From Leisingera thetidis (GTDB lineage Bacteria; Pseudomonadota; Alphaproteobacteria; Rhodobacterales; Rhodobacteraceae): 64,000 bases of DNA. Location of the stretch: positions 1,057,501-1,121,500 of the forward strand of contig NZ_CP109787.1 in the NCBI RefSeq assembly GCF_025857195.1. Direction: 5' to 3'. The notes beneath the pieces are model-generated. The model was not told the DNA's origin and did not search any database. It saw only the letters and a list, made by a program, of their open reading frames with translations. Within the stretch, counting starts at the first letter, position 1; each line of letters starts with the position of its first letter. This document shows positions 38,017 through 45,863 of the stretch, in pieces. The translations under genes and the position numbers were made by a program.

Positions 38017-38212
38017 CTGTCTCCTCCCCGGTCTTCCGGACGCCTGATCCGCAGATTGGATCCGAAAACCAGTTGTGCACGGCTGCACAGGCCGCGTCCA
38101 GACCCCTTGTTGCCGTTTGCGGGACTGGCATTTGCCGCCGGCCTGGGCTATCTGGCAGGGAAAGAACCCGCAGTGCCAGGCGTGCTGCCCATGCGCATTG
38201 AAAGGCTGACAT

Positions 38213-39340
38213 ATGAGCTTTGAAACACCGGGGCCGGTCGAGGCGCAGCTGCGCGACGCCATCAGCCCGATCGAAGAGATCATCGAAGAGGCCCGTCAGG
38301 GCCGCATGTTCATCCTGGTCGACCACGAGGACCGCGAGAACGAAGGCGATCTGGTGATCCCGGCGCAAGCTGCCGATGCGGCGGCGATCAACTTCATGGC
38401 CACCCACGGCCGCGGCCTGATCTGCCTGACCATGCCGGCCGAGCGGATCGAGGAACTGGGCCTGCCGATGATGGCGCTGCACAACTCCTCGCGCCATGAG
38501 ACCGCCTTCACCGTCTCAATCGAAGCGCGCGAGGGCGTGTCCACCGGCATCTCCGCCGCCGACCGGGCGCTGACCGTCGCCACCGCCATCGACCCGGAGA
38601 AATCCGCGGCCGACATCGCCACTCCCGGCCATGTGTTCCCGCTGCGCGCCCGCCGCGGCGGCGTGCTGGTCCGCGCAGGCCATACCGAGGCCGGCTGCGA
38701 CGTGGCCCGGCTGGCCGGCCATTACCCGTCCTCGGTGATCTGCGAGATCATGAAGGAAGACGGCACCATGGCGCGGCTGCCCGATCTGGTGCAATATGCG
38801 CAGAAACACGGGCTGAAGATCGGCACCATCTCCGACCTGATCACCTACCGTGCCCGCAATGACAACCTGGTCACCGAGACGTCGCGTGAAACCGTGACCT
38901 CGGAAATCGGCGGCGAGTGGGAGATGCGGCTGTTCACCGACCAGACCCACGGCATCGAGCATGTGGTGATGATCAAGGGCGACATCACCACGCCGGAGCC
39001 GGTGCTGGTGCGCACCCATGCGCTGCACGAGGCGACCGACATCCTGGGCCTTGGCCCGAAATCGGCGCGCCAGCTGCCGCGTGCGATGGAGATCATCGCC
39101 GAGGAAGGCCGCGGCGTCGTGACCCTGTTCCGCCAGCCGCGCAACGCGCTCTATGCGAACGAGGACGAAGGCCCGCGCACGGTGACCATCAAGCAGACCG
39201 GCATCGGCGCCCAGATCCTGTCGAGCCTGGGCCTGCACAAGCTGGTGCTGCTGACCGACTCGCCTTCGACCAAATACGTCGGGCTGGATGCCTATGGGCT
39301 GTCCATCACCGGCAGCCGCCCCATTCTGAAGGACGACTGA
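38213..39340 (+). CDS. ribB: 3,4-dihydroxy-2-butanone 4-phosphate synthase with degenerate GTP cyclohydrolase II domain (RibBX type)
   Basis: This 375-residue protein has a complete RibB domain (residues 20-215: LVDHEDRENEGDLVIPA, ATHGRGLICL, RRGGVLVRAGHTEAGCDVAR). The C-terminal part aligns with RibA, but VLVRTHALHEATDILGLG lacks the zinc-binding cysteines of true GTP cyclohydrolase II, so that activity is not expected. Such RibBX fusions are known in Proteobacteria and seem to assist riboflavin supply. It is followed after one base by ribH. Confidence 0.93.
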   Translation: MSFETPGPVEAQLRDAISPIEEIIEEARQGRMFILVDHEDRENEGDLVIPAQAADAAAINFMATHGRGLICLTMPAERIEELGLPMMALHNSSRHETAFTVSIEAREGVSTGISAADRALTVATAIDPEKSAADIATPGHVFPLRARRGGVLVRAGHTEAGCDVARLAGHYPSSVICEIMKEDGTMARLPDLVQYAQKHGLKIGTISDLITYRARNDNLVTETSRETVTSEIGGEWEMRLFTDQTHGIEHVVMIKGDITTPEPVLVRTHALHEATDILGLGPKSARQLPRAMEIIAEEGRGVVTLFRQPRNALYANEDEGPRTVTIKQTGIGAQILSSLGLHKLVLLTDSPSTKYVGLDAYGLSITGSRPILKDD

Positions 39341-39341
39341 T

Positions 39342-39893
39342 ATGGCTGGACATGAAACCCACTACACCCTGCCGCGCGCGGAATTCGACAAGCCGGTGAA
39401 GCTGCTGATCGTTGTCGCGCCTTACTACCAGGACATCGCCGGCAATCTGGTTGCCGGCGCCGCGGCAGAGATTGAAGCCGCTGGCGGCACCTTTGAAATC
39501 GTGGAAGTGCCCGGCGCGCTGGAAGTTCCGACCGCCATCGCCATCGCCGACCGCAGCGCGAACTTCGACGGCTACGTGGCGCTGGGCTGCGTGATCCGCG
39601 GCGAGACCACCCACTATGAAACCGTCTGCAACGACAGTTCCCGCGCGATCCAGCTGATGGGCCTGCAGGGTCTGTGCATCGGCAACGGCATCCTGACCGT
39701 CGAGAACCGCAAGCAGGCCGAGGTGCGCGCCGATACCGCCGATCAGAACAAAGGCGGCGGTGCGGCGGCTGCGGCCTTGCATCTGATCGCACTCACGCGT
39801 AAGTGGGGCGCCCAGACCAAAGGCATCGGCTTCAAAGCGCCCGCAGGGGCGTATCAGGTTGCCGGTACAGACAACGGACCCACCAGCGCATGA
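39342..39893 (+). CDS. ribH: 6,7-dimethyl-8-ribityllumazine synthase
   Basis: This 183-residue lumazine synthase carries the penultimate step of riboflavin synthesis. Motifs: VEVPGALEVPTAIAIA near residue 53, CVIRGETTHYETVCND near 84 with the catalytic histidine, and GILTVENRKQAEVRAD near 118. It sits between ribBX and nusB; its stop overlaps the nusB start (ATGA). Confidence 0.96.
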   Translation: MAGHETHYTLPRAEFDKPVKLLIVVAPYYQDIAGNLVAGAAAEIEAAGGTFEIVEVPGALEVPTAIAIADRSANFDGYVALGCVIRGETTHYETVCNDSSRAIQLMGLQGLCIGNGILTVENRKQAEVRADTADQNKGGGAAAAALHLIALTRKWGAQTKGIGFKAPAGAYQVAGTDNGPTSA

Positions 39894-40372
39894 GCACCCA
39901 AGACAGCCGCCCGAAGGGCAGTGGCAAGAATCAGATGAGATCGGCAGCACGGCTTTATGCTGTGCAGGCGCTGTTCCAGATGGAGCATAGCAGCCTCACC
40001 TTCGACAAGGTGATTGCCGAGTTCGAGGATCACCGCTTCGGCGCTGTCTATGAAGGCGATGAGATGGCGGAGGGCGACAAAGCCATCTTCCGCAAGCTGG
40101 TGCGCGAAGCCGTGAACCATCAGGCCCGGATTGACCAGATGACCGACCGCGCGCTGGTGGCGAAATGGCCGATTGCCCGCATCGACCCGACCCTGCGGGC
40201 TCTGTTCCGTGCGGCCGGCGCCGAGCTGACCCAGTCCGACACCCCGCCCAAGGTGGTGATCAACGAGTTTGTCGACATCGCCCGCGCCTTCTTCCCGGAA
40301 GGCAAGGAGCCGAAGTTCGTCAATGCCGTGCTGGACCACATGGCGCGCGAGGCCAGGCCGGAAGCGTTCTGA
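39890..40372 (+). CDS. nusB: Transcription antitermination protein NusB
   Basis: This 160-residue all-helical protein binds boxA RNA and NusE during rRNA transcription. It begins MSTQDSRPKGSGKNQMR and contains SAARLYAVQALFQMEHS, ARIDPTLRALFRAAGAEL and VVINEFVDIARAFFPEGKEP, characteristic of NusB. It is coupled to ribH by an ATGA overlap and followed by a strong terminator. Confidence 0.96.
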   Translation: MSTQDSRPKGSGKNQMRSAARLYAVQALFQMEHSSLTFDKVIAEFEDHRFGAVYEGDEMAEGDKAIFRKLVREAVNHQARIDQMTDRALVAKWPIARIDPTLRALFRAAGAELTQSDTPPKVVINEFVDIARAFFPEGKEPKFVNAVLDHMAREARPEAF

Positions 40373-40403
40373 GACAGGAAGCACTGGTTTTCAAATGGAA
40401 AAG

Positions 40404-40426
40404 ACGCGCCGCAGGGCGCGTTTTTT
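40404..40426 (+). terminator. Rho-independent terminator of the ribBX-ribH-nusB operon
   Basis: ACGCGCC pairs with GGCGCGT, followed by six T. Confidence 0.9.
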
Positions 40427-40541
40427 GCTTCCTGGGCAGGCGCTGCGCAAAGGGTGCGACAAATTCCGCTCATGCGCTCCGGAACCGCTGGACGGCGCTG
40501 CAAAGGCTGATAACCTCAATATGCAATTCTGGAGGTGTCAG

Positions 40542-40871
40542 ATGCCTGAACTGGTGAAGATGTATATCCGCAATGTTGTGATCGGCTTCGGCATTGCCGC
40601 CGCCTTTGTGGCGCTGCTGCTTGGGTTCAACGTGATGAACCTTTGGGGGCTAGCCGCCGGCTCTGACGCCGGGCTGCTCGCGGTGTTCCTGCTGTGGTTC
40701 ATGCATGGCATTGTCTTTGCCGGCGTGCAGTTCGCCTGGGCGGTGATGGCGATGGCCGAAAAGGACACCGGCCCCCGCGGCGGCACCCCGGTGATGAATG
40801 CGTTCCAGCCGGTGAAAGTGCCTGCGGAACAGCCATCCCAGCGCCAGCGTCAGCTGCGCACACGCCGCTGA
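40542..40871 (+). CDS. Small membrane protein of unknown function
   Basis: This 109-residue protein starts after GGAGGTG (40531-40537). It has two strong transmembrane segments (VVIGFGIAAAFVALLLGF near residue 12 and LLAVFLLWFMHGIVFAGVQF near 45) and a basic cytoplasmic tail (QRQRQLRTRR). I do not recognise a characterised family. It is flanked by two terminators, hence a single-gene unit. Confidence 0.8.
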   Translation: MPELVKMYIRNVVIGFGIAAAFVALLLGFNVMNLWGLAAGSDAGLLAVFLLWFMHGIVFAGVQFAWAVMAMAEKDTGPRGGTPVMNAFQPVKVPAEQPSQRQRQLRTRR

Positions 40872-40894
40872 TCCACAGACCGGCGGACTTCTGC

Positions 40895-40925
40895 CCGCGC
40901 TTTCCCACCGGAAGGCGCGGTTTTT
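40895..40925 (+). terminator. Rho-independent terminator after the small membrane protein
   Basis: CCGCGC-t-TTCC pairs with GGAA-g-GCGCGG, followed by five T. Confidence 0.85.
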
Positions 40926-41190
40926 CATTGCAGGGCAGGGAAAAGCGGCGGGACCACCAGTCAACCGTGCGGCTTTGATTCCCGAGGACCTGTATGTACA
41001 GGTGGGCGCCAGGTAAACGGACCAGGATCCGGACAGAGCCAGCTCCCTCGGAATTGCTTAAGGCCACCGGAATGCTGCCGGTCACGAGAAGGGCAGAACC
41101 CGCCAAGCCCGTAAGTAGTCTTCCTTGCGCGCTGATACAAGGGGCGCGTGGCACTGAGCGGTCAATTCCGGGTGAAACCGCAGGATTGCA
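40926..41190. other. Intergenic region upstream of mmcB with several potential hairpins
   Basis: The 350-bp gap before mmcB holds the terminator and LexA box listed separately. Between them are an ACCTGT-ATGT-ACAGGT hairpin (near 40988), a long-range pairing of TTCCCGAGG with CCTCGGAA (about 40979 with 41052), and an ACCGG-CCGGT hairpin near 41068. This could be a structured RNA or chance folding. No convincing ORF. Confidence 0.35.
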
Positions 41191-41194
41191 ATTT

Positions 41195-41209
41195 GTTCTC
41201 CAATTGTTC
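41195..41209. promoter_or_regulatory. LexA (SOS) box upstream of mmcB
   Basis: GTTC-TCCAATT-GTTC matches exactly the direct-repeat GTTC-N7-GTTC operator of alphaproteobacterial LexA. It lies 13 bp before the mmcB start, over the expected promoter. Confidence 0.75.
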
Positions 41210-41221
41210 ACATTTGCCGAC

Positions 41222-41704
41222 ATGATGGAAGATCTGCAGCCCGGACAGAGACTGGCCCGCGGGGTGTCGCGCTATCTGCGATCCCTCGGTTTTGCACCGC
41301 TGGAAGAATTTGTGCCTGCCCTCGGCCTGCGGGTGGACGTGATGGCGCTGGGGCCCAAGGGGGAGCTCTGGGTGATCGAATGCAAGTCCAGCCGCGCCGA
41401 TTTCCAGACCGACTGCAAGTGGCAGGGCTATCTGGAATGGTGCGACCGCTTTTTCTGGGCGGTGGACGTGGACTTCCCGGACGAGCTGCTGCCCGACGGC
41501 ACCGGGCTGATCATCGCCGACCCGTATGACGCGGAAATCATCCGCATGGCGCCGGAGGACAAGCTGGCGCCTGCGCGGCGCAAGAAGCTGGTGCAGAAAT
41601 TCGCCATGGACGCCGCCCGCCGCCTGCAGGTCTTACGCGACCCGCGCCCCGGCAGGGACGGACTGCTGCTGGGCGGGGCGGAGGAGGCAATGCCGGACGC
41701 CTGA
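41222..41704 (+). CDS. mmcB: MmcB-family DNA repair protein
   Basis: This 160-residue protein (MMEDLQPGQRLARGVSRYL; the next ATG is also possible) belongs to the family of Caulobacter MmcB, needed for resistance to mitomycin C. It has a PD-(D/E)xK nuclease-like core: the aspartate in LRVDVMALGPKGELWVIECK and the ECK near residue 58. A predicted SOS box immediately upstream agrees with a role in damage repair. Confidence 0.9.
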   Translation: MMEDLQPGQRLARGVSRYLRSLGFAPLEEFVPALGLRVDVMALGPKGELWVIECKSSRADFQTDCKWQGYLEWCDRFFWAVDVDFPDELLPDGTGLIIADPYDAEIIRMAPEDKLAPARRKKLVQKFAMDAARRLQVLRDPRPGRDGLLLGGAEEAMPDA

Positions 41705-41759
41705 GGGCGGCTTTGTTGCTGCTGGTGTGCCAGCCGCCCGGCAGGCCCGGGCAAAAGGT

Positions 41760-42352
41760 TCAGAGCGGCAGGTTCAGCCGGTGCTGAGACTGCAGAATGG
41801 TGAGCTCCTCCCGGAGCTCCATCAGGGCCACTGTGCCGCCGCCGGACAGGCTGCTGACCGTCAGTGAGCCGCCATCGGCAAATCCGATGCGCAGTCTGTC
41901 CTCCGATTTCTCTATGTCTGCACCGTCATCTTGCCGCTTCCGGCGGTGATGGCCAGGCTGGCGCCATCTGAAAAGGCAACAGCGCCATTGCCGCCGCCGG
42001 TGCGCACAGCCGCGGGCGGCGGAGGGAAGGCAAAGGTGAGACCGCCATTCTCATTTGCAAACAGAAACATGAGCCTGTTTTGATGCGGATCGGCCGGCTT
42101 CTGCAGATTGGCCAGCGCCTTTGCCATGTCTGCAGACGTCTCAATCAGCCGCGCGTTCCCGAGCAGGTTCTTGAGCCGGTCCGTCGGTTTCCGGGTTTCC
42201 AGATCTGCCTCCGCCGCGGACGCCTGCTGGTAAAATGCAGCTTCCTCCTGATGCAGGCGCAATTTTTCCGGGGCAGCTTCCCCTGTCCAACCGGTCCCCG
42301 CAGTCTGGTCTGTGCCCTGCTGCACCGGCGCCGGTTTGAGACACCGAGGCAT
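41760..42352 (-). pseudogene. Frameshifted hypothetical gene
   Basis: One frame (42352 to 41912) encodes MPRCLKPAPVQQG through FSDGASLAITAGSGKMTVQT and stops. The next frame continues at once with IEKSEDRLRIGFADGGSLTV, GGGTVALMELREELTILQSQ and a stop at 41760. The repeated DGASLAI/DGGSLTV pattern across the junction suggests one original protein broken by a shift near 41915. Its N-terminus may also be shifted (MRRPFRRYANLLLTHASV lies in another frame upstream). The family is not recognised. Confidence 0.4.
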
Positions 42353-42526
42353 GCGTCAGCAGCAGGTTTGCATAGCGGCGGAAAGGACGGCGCATGGCGT
42401 CACCCTGTATCCTTTGGGAGCAATCGCCCAAAGCCTTCGGGACCAGGCCTTGCCATCATCATGCCCGCGCGTTTCAGCGAGCGGATGGTACTGAAATTTA
42501 CCGGGGCCTGTGCGGCCTGCGCGCTG

Positions 42527-42712
42527 TTACTTCACGCTGCGCGCCGCCTGGGCGGCTGCGCGGATCTCGTCGGCGATCTCTTCGGCTTCTTCCGGATCGA
42601 AATCCATCGGAATCTCGGTGCCGCCTGCCTCGATGAAGATCCGCACCATGCCCTGATCGGTGGGGCCGATTTGCAGGTTTGCCTCGACATCGCGTTCGGT
42701 GTTGATACTCAT
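42527..42712 (-). CDS. DUF6324-family small protein
   Basis: This 61-residue protein starts at MSINTERDVEANLQIGPTD; the following GMVRIFIEAGGTEIPMDFDP and EEAEEIADEIRAAAQAAR match a small conserved protein of Rhodobacteraceae that I recall as DUF6324. Soluble, acidic, unknown function. The GTG/ATG frame upstream to 42776 has no family-like sequence. Confidence 0.72.
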   Translation of the reverse strand: MSINTERDVEANLQIGPTDQGMVRIFIEAGGTEIPMDFDPEEAEEIADEIRAAAQAARSVK

Positions 42713-42801
42713 TTTGCACTCCCAAGCCGGTCAGCGGATTGCAGCCGGTGCTAGCCCGGCGCAGGCTGAAACGCAAGCCGGGTTTGCGCTACACTGTTCC
42801 C

Positions 42802-43299
42802 ATGATGGATGTGACCCTGCGCCGATTCGCTCCGACCGACATGCAATGGCTGGTAGCCCGCCACCAGGATCTCTACGCCCGCGAAGCCGGGTTCGACGAG
42901 AGCTTCGGTGCCTTGGTCGCGGATATCGTGCACAGCTTTTGCGCAGGCCATGATCCGGCCTGCGAACGGGGCTGGGTGGCCGAAAGCCAGGGCAAGCGGC
43001 TTGGCACGGTGTTCTGCATGAAGAAGGATGATGAAACCGCGCAGCTGCGGCTGTTCCTGCTGACGCCCGAGGCGCGCGGCAAGGGGCTGGGCAAACGGCT
43101 CTTGCGCGACTGCATGGATTTTGCCCGCGCTGCCGGGTACCGCGGCATGATGCTGAAGACCCATGAAAGCCACCGGACCGCCTGTGCCTTGTATCAGGCT
43201 TTTGGCTGGAAGCTGTGCGGCAGCCGCCCGGTGCAAAGCTATGGCCAGGACCTGGTGGAACAGACTTGGCGGCTGGCATTCCAAGCGGCTGAAGCCTAG
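42802..43299 (+). CDS. GNAT-family N-acetyltransferase
   Basis: This 165-residue protein begins MMDVTLRRFAPTDMQWL. The acetyl-CoA-binding motif is LFLLTPEARGKGLGKRLLRD near residue 90; LKTHESHRTACALYQAFGWK is the typical late motif. In many bacteria such proteins are fused to MarR regulators; here the GNAT stands alone. Substrate unknown. Confidence 0.88.
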   Translation: MMDVTLRRFAPTDMQWLVARHQDLYAREAGFDESFGALVADIVHSFCAGHDPACERGWVAESQGKRLGTVFCMKKDDETAQLRLFLLTPEARGKGLGKRLLRDCMDFARAAGYRGMMLKTHESHRTACALYQAFGWKLCGSRPVQSYGQDLVEQTWRLAFQAAEA

Positions 43300-43346
43300 C
43301 GGGCACCGGTCGGGGCTGCCGAAATTTTGGTGCAATTGCAAGTGCT

Positions 43347-43355
43347 TGTGGATAA
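43347..43355 (-). promoter_or_regulatory. Perfect DnaA box upstream of tRNA-His
   Basis: TGTGGATAA, complement of TTATCCACA, in the 184-bp gap between the GNAT gene and tRNA-His. A single box; relevance uncertain. Confidence 0.35.
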
Positions 43356-43444
43356 CTTTCTGCTGGCGGGGGTGGCCGGGCAGGGCCGCCGCACTGGAAA
43401 TCCCGGTGCCGCGGATTTCTGCGGCGGAAAGGCAAAAAAACCTC

Positions 43445-43471
43445 TTGCGCGCCTTTGGGACGTGCTATAAA
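43445..43471 (+). promoter_or_regulatory. Putative promoter of tRNA-His
   Basis: TTGCGC at 43445 and TATAAA at 43466, separated by 15-16 bp, with the -10 ending 12 bp before the tRNA. Confidence 0.45.
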
Positions 43472-43483
43472 TGCCCCCTCAGT

Positions 43484-43560
43484 GCCGCCTTAGCTCAGTT
43501 GGTTAGAGCGCTGGATTGTGGATCCAGAGGTCCCCCGTTCAAGCCGGGGAGGCGGTACCA
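43484..43560 (+). tRNA. tRNA-His (GTG anticodon)
   Basis: This 77-nt cloverleaf has acceptor stem GCCGCCT with AGGCGGT, a D-arm with TTAGCTCAGTTGGTTAGAGC, an anticodon stem CTGGA-TCCAG with GTG at 43518-43520, a T-arm with GTTCAAG, and an encoded CCA. The base before the acceptor stem is T, so no G-1 is encoded, and base 73 is A. This is the aberrant tRNA-His identity known from much of the Alphaproteobacteria. The 3' part is the attachment site of the downstream island. Confidence 0.97.
43516..43560 (+). repeat. attL: 45-bp direct repeat in the 3' part of tRNA-His
   Basis: This segment, from the anticodon loop through CCA, is identical to 55713-55757. It marks the left boundary of the integrated island and leaves the tRNA intact. 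Confidence 0.95.
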
Positions 43561-43798
43561 CTAAAACCCCCTGAAAATCAAAATCTTACGCCTCGCTCAG
43601 TGGCAGGTGAATTTCTGTCAGAAGTTCGTTGTAGCCAAATTGAAGCCACACCACATTTTGTGGCTGTGTCAGATTGTCTCCATCCCAAGTCTATGGGTGT
43701 TTTTATTTTGCTTTGTTGGTTGAGTTGTTTGGAGGGATTGCAAGCAAGAAGAACTTGTAAGAGCCTTAGGCGATCATTCTTGGAAGGTTTTGAGAACT

Positions 43799-44155
43799 AT
43801 GAACATGGGAACCAAGCTTTTTGTTGTTGCTGCATTTCTTGGGGCTGCCGGCTGTTCGGTAACAGCACCTGTTGCGGCGATTAGCGAAGATGGGCACATC
43901 ATGAGGGGGCAAGCGACTGCCTCAATGCAGGCAGGGAGCTACCATGTTTCAGACGGTAAAGTGACATGCACCGGGAACTACAACCCGCTTGATACTTCAT
44001 TAACGATTCCCCTCTCAATCCTCTGCGATGACGGTAGAACTGGAATCGGCTCTGCTACGCGAACAGCAAGTGGCACTTCGGGTTCAGGTCAGTTTTCGAT
44101 GAGCGACGGTTCCCAGTGGCGGTTTGTGTTCGGTGAAGGGGCCGCGCTTTTGTAG
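43799..44155 (+). CDS. Small lipoprotein carried by the island
   Basis: This 118-residue protein starts at MNMGTKLFVVAAFLGAAGC, with a lipobox cysteine at residue 19; GGAAGG lies 11 bp upstream. The mature part contains VTCTGNYNPLDTSLTIPLSI and GRTGIGSATRTASGTSGSGQ, a beta-rich glycine pattern seen in small envelope lipoproteins. It is the only island gene on the plus strand and lies next to attL, the usual place for cargo genes expressed from the integrated state. A role in superinfection exclusion is speculation. Confidence 0.75.
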   Translation: MNMGTKLFVVAAFLGAAGCSVTAPVAAISEDGHIMRGQATASMQAGSYHVSDGKVTCTGNYNPLDTSLTIPLSILCDDGRTGIGSATRTASGTSGSGQFSMSDGSQWRFVFGEGAALL

Positions 44156-44158
44156 GCA

Positions 44159-44419
44159 CTATATGTGCAAGTTTAGAAGCTCGAGCTTGCCGATTATCCG
44201 GTCCAGGTCTTGGCGGGTGTCTGCGTTTTCTGTGCCGTATCGGTAGGCGCGGCCCACCCGCTTCAGTGCGAAAATGTCCATTGGCGAGAAGCCATGCTCC
44301 ATTAGCGTAGCTACGTGCTGCTTCGGCAGCCACTCCATCAGATCAGCGAAATAGTCACGCAGTTCCTCAAGGCTTGCGTCGTGTTCCAGAGGGCGGGGGA
44401 ATTTCAGTGGGGCGCTCAT
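44159..44419 (-). CDS. Small hypothetical protein, last gene of the head operon
   Basis: This 86-residue acidic helical protein begins MSAPLKFPRPLEHDASLEEL. Its start overlaps the stop of the head-closure-like gene (ATGA), so it belongs to the structural operon. The sequence DLMEWLPKQHVATLMEHGFS is not one I recognise; a minor head or neck role is possible. Confidence 0.65.
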   Translation of the reverse strand: MSAPLKFPRPLEHDASLEELRDYFADLMEWLPKQHVATLMEHGFSPMDIFALKRVGRAYRYGTENADTRQDLDRIIGKLELLNLHI

Positions 44420-44808
44420 ATGATTATGCTGTGCCGGATCGGTACGGCCTCATCTTGGGGTAAAGCTTTCACCCGGTACCGGACAGTTCCGCGAAGTGCG
44501 TCAGCGCCCAGCACTTCCAGAATCTTGTGAAATTGGCCTTCCCACAGAATGAGGTGCTCGGAATTTGGATCGTTTGCGGTAATGACCGTCAGGGCGGCGT
44601 CACCGTCATATGGCTGATGCAGGGTGAAACGGTCTTCCTGCGTGAAGTCCCTGAGTGCATAGGTGTCTTCAGCGAGGTCATACTGAAACTCTCCTGAAGC
44701 ATCCAAGACCGCAGCACCGGATTCTTCCACGGCGACCTTATAGACGGACGCGGCTTTCCAGGCCGGATTGTGGCGGGCTGCGCGTTTCAGGGCGGTGGCA
44801 TAGCTCAC
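44416..44808 (-). CDS. Putative phage head-closure / head-tail joining protein
   Basis: This 130-residue protein is coupled on both sides by 4-bp overlaps to the portal gene and the small downstream gene. HLILWEGQFHKILEVLGADA followed by RGTVRYRVKALP suits the small beta-barrel head-closure proteins of HK97-type phages. The call rests on that pattern and on position after the portal and connector genes. Confidence 0.55.
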   Translation of the reverse strand: MSYATALKRAARHNPAWKAASVYKVAVEESGAAVLDASGEFQYDLAEDTYALRDFTQEDRFTLHQPYDGDAALTVITANDPNSEHLILWEGQFHKILEVLGADALRGTVRYRVKALPQDEAVPIRHSIII

Positions 44809-45863
44809 TGTGCCGCCTCCTTCTTTGCGGGCGCTGCTGGAATGCTCACACCTTGCCAGCCCACCAGTTCCATTGCCGTTTGAACCGGCACCCCAGCGTT
44901 CACCAGAACACCCACAGCACGGGCACGGCCCGCCACGTCGCTGGACATCATGGCATCCAAGCTTAGGCGGGACACTCCCAGCTTTTCCTTGAGTTCGGGC
45001 ATTATTTGCCTTGCCAGCGGATCAACGGTTTGCAGCGCAAACAGCCTGTAAGCTTCCCGCATGGCCCCTGCATTGCCGTTGGACGTGACCAGAGCGGGCG
45101 GAATGCCGCAGGCCGTCAGAATGCGCTCGTGCAGGCTATCTGTTGCCGGATTCAAATCCATGCGCTGCATGTCGGGTGTAAGGTCCACCCGCTTCAGTTC
45201 TGAGCGGTCGCCCCCAGTATGGGTGGCGAAGTCCGCTTTGGACGTAACAACCGCCAAGGCCCCGTTTCGGAGGCCCTGAAGGGCTTTGCCCTGCTGTTCT
45301 TCGGGAATTGTCGCTGGCATAGGCAGCAGCCCTTTACCGGCCATCGGCAGCGCGCTGGAAATCGCCTGTTCAATCTCCGCCATGAGCGTGGGGGACAGGC
45401 CCATAAGCTGGAATGGACTGCGGCCCTTCCAGGGCGTTGCCGGGTCAGGGTTGATCCTGAGCTTCAGCACTTCAGGTTCCAGTGCCCGCACTGTCTCTGT
45501 GGTGTTTACTCGCGCGATGTGAAGGTGATAGCGTCCGCTGCCCAGTTCATCCCAATACGCCACCCGCACCAGTTCCAGGGAGTTGGCGTGAACCCGGATG
45601 TGCCAGCAGCTTTCGCCCCTTAGACACAGGTCCAAGCCGATAGCCGCCAGAATGTCGGCTGTCAGCACGTCTGGAATAGGCTCAGGTGAGAGCATAGCGA
45701 AGGCGCGGCTCCAAGCGCCTATGCAGGTGCCAACCGTGGCTGACAGAGCCGCTGAGCCATCCGAGACAAGGTTGCGTCGGCGCAGGTCGATGTATTGCGG
45801 CGTCAGGCCTGTTTGCAGGCTGCGCTGTTCAGTTTCGGGTTTCTTACGGAAAGGCCAGATCAT
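44805..45863 (-). CDS. Phage portal protein (HK97 family)
   Basis: This 352-residue protein forms the dodecameric vertex ring through which DNA enters the capsid. Evidence: NPDPATPWKGRSPFQLMGLS in the middle, the RSELKRVDLTPDMQRMDLNP segment, and LHERILTACGIPPALVTSNG typical of HK97 portals. At 352 residues it is shorter than most phage portals (about 400-420). It is coupled to the connector upstream and the head-closure gene downstream. Confidence 0.88.
   Translation of the reverse strand: MIWPFRKKPETEQRSLQTGLTPQYIDLRRRNLVSDGSAALSATVGTCIGAWSRAFAMLSPEPIPDVLTADILAAIGLDLCLRGESCWHIRVHANSLELVRVAYWDELGSGRYHLHIARVNTTETVRALEPEVLKLRINPDPATPWKGRSPFQLMGLSPTLMAEIEQAISSALPMAGKGLLPMPATIPEEQQGKALQGLRNGALAVVTSKADFATHTGGDRSELKRVDLTPDMQRMDLNPATDSLHERILTACGIPPALVTSNGNAGAMREAYRLFALQTVDPLARQIMPELKEKLGVSRLSLDAMMSSDVAGRARAVGVLVNAGVPVQTAMELVGWQGVSIPAAPAKKEAAQ

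Noticed and set aside
38017-38212. FMN riboswitch before ribBX
   Set aside because: The conserved RFN-element segments were looked for here and before ribE and were not found.
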